Shown here: piece after piece, positions 16,962-20,043 of the stretch
Layout: each line of letters starts with the position of its first letter
Position numbering within the stretch: position 1 is the stretch's first letter
IMG/VR virus record: IMGVR_UViG_3300020428_000128
Span: 1 to 20,043 of that record
DNA length: 20,043 bases
Source: a virus
Reading direction: 5' to 3' (one strand)
The notes under the pieces: generated by a model
The model's input: only the letters and a program-made list of their open reading frames with translations
What the model was told of the DNA's origin: nothing
Database searches by the model: none
Made by a program: the position numbers and the translations under genes

Positions 16962-17669
16962 TTATTTTGATCCGTGTGATGGATATTCATCTACCCAAGA
17001 GGTGCAGATATACTTTGTACCACCAATTGGAGGGTTTCCACGGTGTGTATGCGTCCAAGCAGCAGGAAAAATAACGTATTTACCTATTTTTGGTTTAACT
17101 CTTACCGATTGATATAAAAATTCAGTCTCTCCACCTTCAAAATCATCGTTTAAGTAGAGTATAGTAACTAATTGACGATAAGGTGCATTAGAACCATGAT
17201 CAGCATGCCAATTATGAAAACCTTCACTTGGTTTTGTCCTTTGTAACTTAGCAACCTTAGAGTCCATTTGTTTCAACCCTAACGTTTCATATTTGTTTAT
17301 ATAATTATCAATCGCAATTCGTGAAGTAATATTCCAAGCACGGAATACATCAGTCATACAATCAAATCCATAGGAATCTACTTCAGGATAAGCATACCCT
17401 ATAGGATCAAACATATTCTTTCTTATTCCAGAAGCAAGCACTTCATTTACATATATTTGAGTATCTTTTACAATTTGATCATTTCGATACCTATAAGCAT
17501 CACTACTTTCTAAATGCTCAAAAAACTCTACAAAAAAACCCAGATTCAATTGAATCGGGTCAAATTGGTATTCACTAATAAAATTAGAATGATGTTGAAC
17601 ATCTAATAATCTAGGTTCTTCTGCTCTTGCAAATTGATGAATGGGAGACTTCCCTTCAACATGTTTCAT
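16962..17669 (-). CDS. 2OG-Fe(II) oxygenase, prolyl-4-hydroxylase-like (235 aa)
   Basis: This is a probable non-heme iron, 2-oxoglutarate-dependent dioxygenase. The C-terminal half has the full facial triad on a double-stranded beta-helix pattern: H155-x-D157 in FHNWHADHGS, the distal His (H208, less likely H206) in FPAAWTHTHRGNPP, and a basic 2OG-binding residue (K219) in GGTKYICTSW. Strand motifs RQLVTILYLND and GGETEF between them are typical of the prolyl 4-hydroxylase alpha-subunit superfamily. The N-terminal 140 residues are family-specific and I recognise no further domain there. The ATG overlaps the stop of the preceding 48-aa gene (ATGA), implying coupling. It is the last gene before the gp25 late promoter. 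Its substrate (protein side chain, nucleotide or small molecule) cannot be read from sequence. A terminator-like hairpin lies inside the gene. Confidence 0.85.
   Translation of the reverse strand: MKHVEGKSPIHQFARAEEPRLLDVQHHSNFISEYQFDPIQLNLGFFVEFFEHLESSDAYRYRNDQIVKDTQIYVNEVLASGIRKNMFDPIGYAYPEVDSYGFDCMTDVFRAWNITSRIAIDNYINKYETLGLKQMDSKVAKLQRTKPSEGFHNWHADHGSNAPYRQLVTILYLNDDFEGGETEFLYQSVRVKPKIGKYVIFPAAWTHTHRGNPPIGGTKYICTSWVDEYPSHGSK
17532..17560 (-). terminator. Terminator-like hairpin with T-tract inside the oxygenase gene
   Basis: On the minus strand, ACCC + GATTCAATTGAATC + T + GGGT is followed by TTTTTT. This gives a stem of five A/T-rich pairs closed by AATT, one bulged T, four further pairs at the base, then the T run. 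It has the layout of a Rho-independent terminator for leftward transcription but lies within the coding sequence (about residues 37-46). It could attenuate transcripts running into the rest of the gene or could be fortuitous. The stem is short and weak in GC. Confidence 0.35.
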
Positions 17670-17812
17670 CTTCCTTGTCCTCGGTATCTTTTAGGTGCTT
17701 TATTTCGAGACGAAGCGGCATACTTTGAATGTTTGCCAGTTCCTTGACGAGTCTTTTTCGGGGTTGTTTCTACAAATGTAGATCCAGTTAGACTTTGCTT
17801 AAATTTTGCCAT
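17666..17812 (-). CDS. Small, strongly basic phage protein (48 aa)
   Basis: A 48-residue protein running MAKFKQSLTGSTFVE to the C-terminus KRYRGQGR. It holds 13 Lys/Arg, one Glu and one His, a net charge near +12, with no hydrophobic segment long enough to span a membrane. Basic residues are spread over residues 19-48, interspersed with Gly, Ser and Thr, which suggests a disordered nucleic-acid-binding or acidic-partner-binding peptide. The start lies 2 bases after the stop of the 54-aa gene, and its stop overlaps the next ATG by four bases (ATGA). Small proteins of this look occur in marine T4-like phages near these genes, to my recollection. I know no assigned function. The coupling on both sides and codon-by-codon continuity support it being real. 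Confidence 0.75.
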   Translation of the reverse strand: MAKFKQSLTGSTFVETTPKKTRQGTGKHSKYAASSRNKAPKRYRGQGR

Positions 17813-17814
17813 AA

Positions 17815-17979
17815 TTAAACTTGCTTAATTTCAGTTCTTAACCTTTGTGGATTATGAGAACCATTGTCATAAAATTCATATGCAAGGTCCTCCATAGTAT
17901 TAAAGTATTCATCTTGGGTTAGATCTTCAAAAAGAAGTTCATCACCCTCAAAGATACTATATAACTCTTGTTTTTTCAT
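17815..17979 (-). CDS. Small acidic phage protein (54 aa)
   Basis: A 54-residue protein beginning MKKQELYSIFEGDELLFEDL and ending RLRTEIKQV. It carries 13 Asp/Glu against 5 Lys/Arg (net about -8) and is rich in Phe/Tyr, with a likely helical middle (TQDEYFNTMEDLAYEFYD). The start lies inside the end of the glycosyltransferase gene (23-base overlap in another frame). The stop is 2 bases before the basic 48-aa gene. GTAGG lies just upstream of the ATG and may serve as a weak ribosome site. No known domain was recognised. The pairing with a basic neighbour suggests a shared role, but that is inference. Confidence 0.7.
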   Translation of the reverse strand: MKKQELYSIFEGDELLFEDLTQDEYFNTMEDLAYEFYDNGSHNPQRLRTEIKQV

Positions 17980-18712
17980 GACCTACACGAACACGAGGAT
18001 CACACCATATCTCAAAACCTGCTTCCTTTGCATCGAGGCAGAACGAGACGTCTTCGCCACACATATCCTGAACTTCGCCTGATTCAAAGACTTGCATCTT
18101 AGGAGCGAACCAAGGATACTTCATTTCTTCATGTTCAAATACACCATTCTTAATTAGCGTCCAACCAAAACCAGTGTAATCTACGGTAAATGGTTTCTTT
18201 CTTTTCGAGATGCTTTCGATGGTTTCGTGATTCATTACACCACCATTGGAGCGAAAATCGTCTTCTTCCATCCAGTGTGCAACCGAGGTGGTTTTGCCGT
18301 CTTCTGTGCAGTACCAACCAGCAGCGATGTCCTTATCCATAAGAACTATCTGCCAGAACTTCTCAGTGTTAAACACAATATCACTATCGATCCATAGTTG
18401 ATAATCATATGGTAACTGTCCGTCCCAAGGTTTCTGATCAGGACCACGAAGTACATTTGCACCTAAGCACTTACATCGTGCAAAATTGACCATTGATGAG
18501 TAATCCTGAGAGATTTGGATACTTGCTCCACTCTGTACCAGATCAAAACATATTTGTACAAAGCTCTTTAAAAATTGATATGATACTCCTCTACCAGGCA
18601 AACAGAATACGACTGTCTTCCCCTTGACCATCTCCTTTGCCTTATCATAATCGAACTCAGGTTCTTTCTTGACAACGGGAGATTTCGCTTTAACTGTAAA
18701 TCCTTTTCCCAT
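17957..18712 (-). CDS. GT-A fold glycosyltransferase, family 2-like (251 aa)
   Basis: Probable nucleotide-sugar-dependent glycosyltransferase. Residues 31-40 (GKTVVFCLPG) look like the first beta strand and nucleotide-binding loop. The DxD metal/nucleotide-sugar motif is clear at D109-S-D111 in YQLWIDSDIVF. An acidic pair E220-D221 in CGEDVSFCLDAKEAGF fits the catalytic-base position, and H245 in VRVGHEK fits the C-terminal metal-binding His of GT-A enzymes. No membrane segment or signal peptide is present, so it is cytoplasmic. It starts after a sigma-70-like promoter in the preceding gap and overlaps the 54-aa gene by 23 bases. GC reaches about 43-52% per 60 bases in the stretches I counted, against about 32% in a sample of the giant gene, suggesting different origin or constraint. 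The acceptor is unknown: virion protein, DNA base or host glycan are all possible. Confidence 0.8.
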   Translation of the reverse strand: MGKGFTVKAKSPVVKKEPEFDYDKAKEMVKGKTVVFCLPGRGVSYQFLKSFVQICFDLVQSGASIQISQDYSSMVNFARCKCLGANVLRGPDQKPWDGQLPYDYQLWIDSDIVFNTEKFWQIVLMDKDIAAGWYCTEDGKTTSVAHWMEEDDFRSNGGVMNHETIESISKRKKPFTVDYTGFGWTLIKNGVFEHEEMKYPWFAPKMQVFESGEVQDMCGEDVSFCLDAKEAGFEIWCDPRVRVGHEKTRVI

Positions 18713-18734
18713 AACGTTATGTAATTACCATAAT

Positions 18735-18763
18735 ATTATACATCAATTTACTTATAACGTCAA
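18735..18763 (-). promoter_or_regulatory. Host-type sigma-70 promoter for the glycosyltransferase gene cluster
   Basis: On the minus strand TTGACG (18758-18763) and TATAAT (18735-18740) are separated by exactly 17 bases. The -10 is a perfect consensus and the -35 matches in five of six positions. The element lies wholly within the only sizeable gap of the region (18713-18776). Initiation is expected near 18728, giving a leader of about 15 bases without a Shine-Dalgarno sequence. This points to early expression by unmodified host polymerase of the glycosyltransferase and the three genes after it, unlike the late virion genes. AT-richness makes chance -10 matches easy; the correct spacing and location raise confidence. 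Confidence 0.7.
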
Positions 18764-18776
18764 TGAAGTTCGGGTA

Positions 18777-19403
18777 TTACCCTCGTATATTGTTAAGTAT
18801 TAGATCACCACCAAATGGTAGTTTAGGAAAGGTATTAAAAGATAAACTAACTCGATTATATTCTGAACGATTCTGAGGCACACTATGTACTAATTGACTT
18901 GAGAATAAAACTAAAGAACCAGGTATAGATGCTACATCACGAGTTGTACAAAGATATGGATTATACTCTGAAGTATCCATTATCTGATCTTCAAACGAAT
19001 AACTAAAGTTCTTTAATTGACTATGAAAACGTATTGGAGAACCATGTTCTTCTTCTGATGCAATATAAAACGTACCACTTAGAAAACTATTACTATGAAA
19101 ATGAGCAGGTAAATCCTGACCTGGTTTATTTACATTTACCCAAGAATTCTGTATCGTAACCTCATTCTTTGTATTTACTATCTTCTCTGCATAATCTTGA
19201 ATACATTCTTTAAACCATTCTTGTAGAACAGAAAACTCCTTCTCATCTAAAATCCAACGATTTACACTCTTACAGTTACCATTGACCTCTTGATCATAAT
19301 CTAATGTCTGAATATATTTAAAGATAGATTCTATATCTCCATCCCATTGATATGCAACAACAGGTGCTATTGCAAACGTTTCAATTAAGTTACCTTCTAC
19401 CAT
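18777..19403 (-). CDS. Putative 2OG-Fe(II) oxygenase, TIGR02466-like (208 aa)
   Basis: The protein fits the TIGR02466 group of putative 2OG-Fe(II) oxygenases. QNSWVNVNKPGQDLPAHFH (residues 85-103) is followed by SNSFLSGTFYI, the pattern where family members bind metal before an SG-x-Y-Y strand. PGSLVLFSSQLVHSVPQN supplies the distal His (H173), and R184 in NRVSLSFN is the likely 2-oxoglutarate-binding Arg. The proximal motif reads H101-F-H103, so the usual HxD is HxH here. The start overlaps the previous gene's stop by one base (TAATG), indicating translational coupling with the 193-aa oxygenase. No ribosome site of its own is obvious. Stops at 18777, just before the sigma-70 promoter of the next unit. 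Substrate unknown. Confidence 0.75.
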   Translation of the reverse strand: MVEGNLIETFAIAPVVAYQWDGDIESIFKYIQTLDYDQEVNGNCKSVNRWILDEKEFSVLQEWFKECIQDYAEKIVNTKNEVTIQNSWVNVNKPGQDLPAHFHSNSFLSGTFYIASEEEHGSPIRFHSQLKNFSYSFEDQIMDTSEYNPYLCTTRDVASIPGSLVLFSSQLVHSVPQNRSEYNRVSLSFNTFPKLPFGGDLILNNIRG

Positions 19404-19984
19404 TAGAAATAATTCACTGCAATTAATACTCTTTTCTTTGTATTTGTAGGGGTTGAACTACAATGAGGTCTTGAACCATCATGAACACATAATCTATTTC
19501 TTTTACTTACAACCATATTCTGTTGTTGAAAGATATCTCCACCACCCTTACGAGAAAACTCTATGGGCGATTTAAAATCTTCATCTTGTTTTGCATTAAT
19601 CTCTACATCTTCATCTGCCATTAATGTAAAACCATCATTATCATTCATATAAAACAATGCAGCATTATGTGAGTAATGCATATCAACATGAGGACTATGT
19701 ACAATCTGCTTACCTTGATTCATATACATTATTGCTCTTGTTCTTATAAGTGCCTTTACACCAATTGAATGATAAAACTGTTCTAAAACATTATGCATAT
19801 CACTCTTTGGTCTATTATTCTCAAAGATAGGATGAACAAAGTAAAATGCTTCATCTATAGAATCAGGATCACCATGATAGGCAACTTCTTCCTGTAATGA
19901 CCACCACGCTTTGTTTAATTCGTTTTGTATATGTTCAAAATAATCTTGATCTAAATGATCATCGATTACATTATATGATTTCAT
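19403..19984 (-). CDS. 2OG-Fe(II) oxygenase-like protein (193 aa)
   Basis: This looks like another compact phage 2OG-Fe(II) dioxygenase. HSPHVDMHYSHNAALFYMND (residues 96-115) contains the H99-x-D101 pair followed by a beta strand ending in Asn-Asp. The C-terminus contains the distal His (H174; H168 is a less likely alternative) in HDGSRPHCSSTP and R185 in KKRVLIAVNYF, eleven residues later, as expected for the 2OG-binding Arg. GGGDIFQQQNMVV (147-159) forms the strand between. It overlaps the 208-aa oxygenase gene by one base, so the two are probably co-translated. An AGGA lies about 16 bases before the ATG, too far for a good ribosome site. The substrate is unknown; the fold call rests on motif pattern only. 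Confidence 0.7.
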   Translation of the reverse strand: MKSYNVIDDHLDQDYFEHIQNELNKAWWSLQEEVAYHGDPDSIDEAFYFVHPIFENNRPKSDMHNVLEQFYHSIGVKALIRTRAIMYMNQGKQIVHSPHVDMHYSHNAALFYMNDNDGFTLMADEDVEINAKQDEDFKSPIEFSRKGGGDIFQQQNMVVSKRNRLCVHDGSRPHCSSTPTNTKKRVLIAVNYF

Positions 19985-19987
19985 AGT

Positions 19988-20043
19988 TTAATAACTGGCA
20001 TCCTGTAGTAGATCTTTTTGATCCTCTGTGTATTCAATCTCTT
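19988..20043 (-). CDS. C-terminal end of an unidentified gene (17 codons, cut by window edge)
   Basis: The frame entering from the right edge reads EIEYTEDQKDLLQDASY and stops with TAA three bases before the ATG of the 193-aa oxygenase. The acidic, helix-prone composition and tight spacing fit the phage gene packing. A second frame is also open here (ending KIYYRMPVIKL with a TGA overlapping the next ATG), so frame choice is uncertain. No family can be named from so few residues. Confidence 0.4.
   Translation of the reverse strand, partial: EIEYTEDQKDLLQDASY

Noticed and set aside
17538-18740. Possible lysogeny or attachment-site signals around the palindromes in the oxygenase and glycosyltransferase region
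   Set aside because: There is no integrase, tRNA or direct-repeat pair in the window, and T4-like phages are lytic.
1-20043. CRISPR arrays, tRNA genes, rRNA, insertion sequences
   Set aside because: No regularly spaced direct repeats, cloverleaf-like segments, transposase motifs or terminal inverted repeats were seen in the window.

Overview
The window looks like part of a T4-like marine myovirus genome (cyanophage or pelagiphage type). The evidence is a tightly packed, AT-rich block with every gene on the minus strand, the T4 baseplate order 25 - 6 - (7 position) - probable 8, two perfect T4 late promoter boxes (TATAAATA), and a neighbouring set of 2-oxoglutarate/Fe(II) oxygenases with a glycosyltransferase, as is common in marine T4-like phages. 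The host cannot be fixed: no photosynthesis gene, tRNA or integrase is visible. Low GC over most of the window would suit phages of Prochlorococcus or SAR11, but that is inference.

Transcription runs from high to low coordinates. Entering at the right edge are the tail of an unidentified gene (19988-20043), a 193-residue 2OG-Fe(II) oxygenase-like protein (19403-19984) and a 208-residue TIGR02466-type oxygenase (18777-19403), joined by a TAATG overlap. The 64-bp gap that follows contains a consensus host-type sigma-70 promoter (TTGACG-17-TATAAT). It leads into a GT-A glycosyltransferase of clearly higher GC (17957-18712), two tiny genes of opposite charge (54 aa acidic at 17815-17979, 48 aa basic at 17666-17812) and a 235-residue prolyl-4-hydroxylase-like oxygenase (16962-17669). 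These four genes overlap or nearly touch.

A T4 late promoter at 16944-16951 then starts the structural operon: gp25 (16512-16913), gp6 (14567-16507) and one 14.5-kb gene (95-14566). That gene encodes a 4823-residue modular, beta-rich protein in the position where T4 has gene 7. A second late promoter at 68-75 precedes a gene cut by the left edge, whose first 14 residues resemble the start of baseplate protein gp8.

How the genes fit together: gp25 and gp6 are baseplate wedge and iris-ring proteins. The giant protein is probably a wedge or peripheral baseplate component built from repeated beta modules plus a YHYH domain. The oxygenases and glycosyltransferase form a modification cassette, possibly acting on virion proteins or on the host surface; the substrate is unknown. 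The most unusual content is the giant protein's internal architecture, especially a six-copy Cys/YPR-TDP module array. There is no gene-free stretch longer than about 65 bases.
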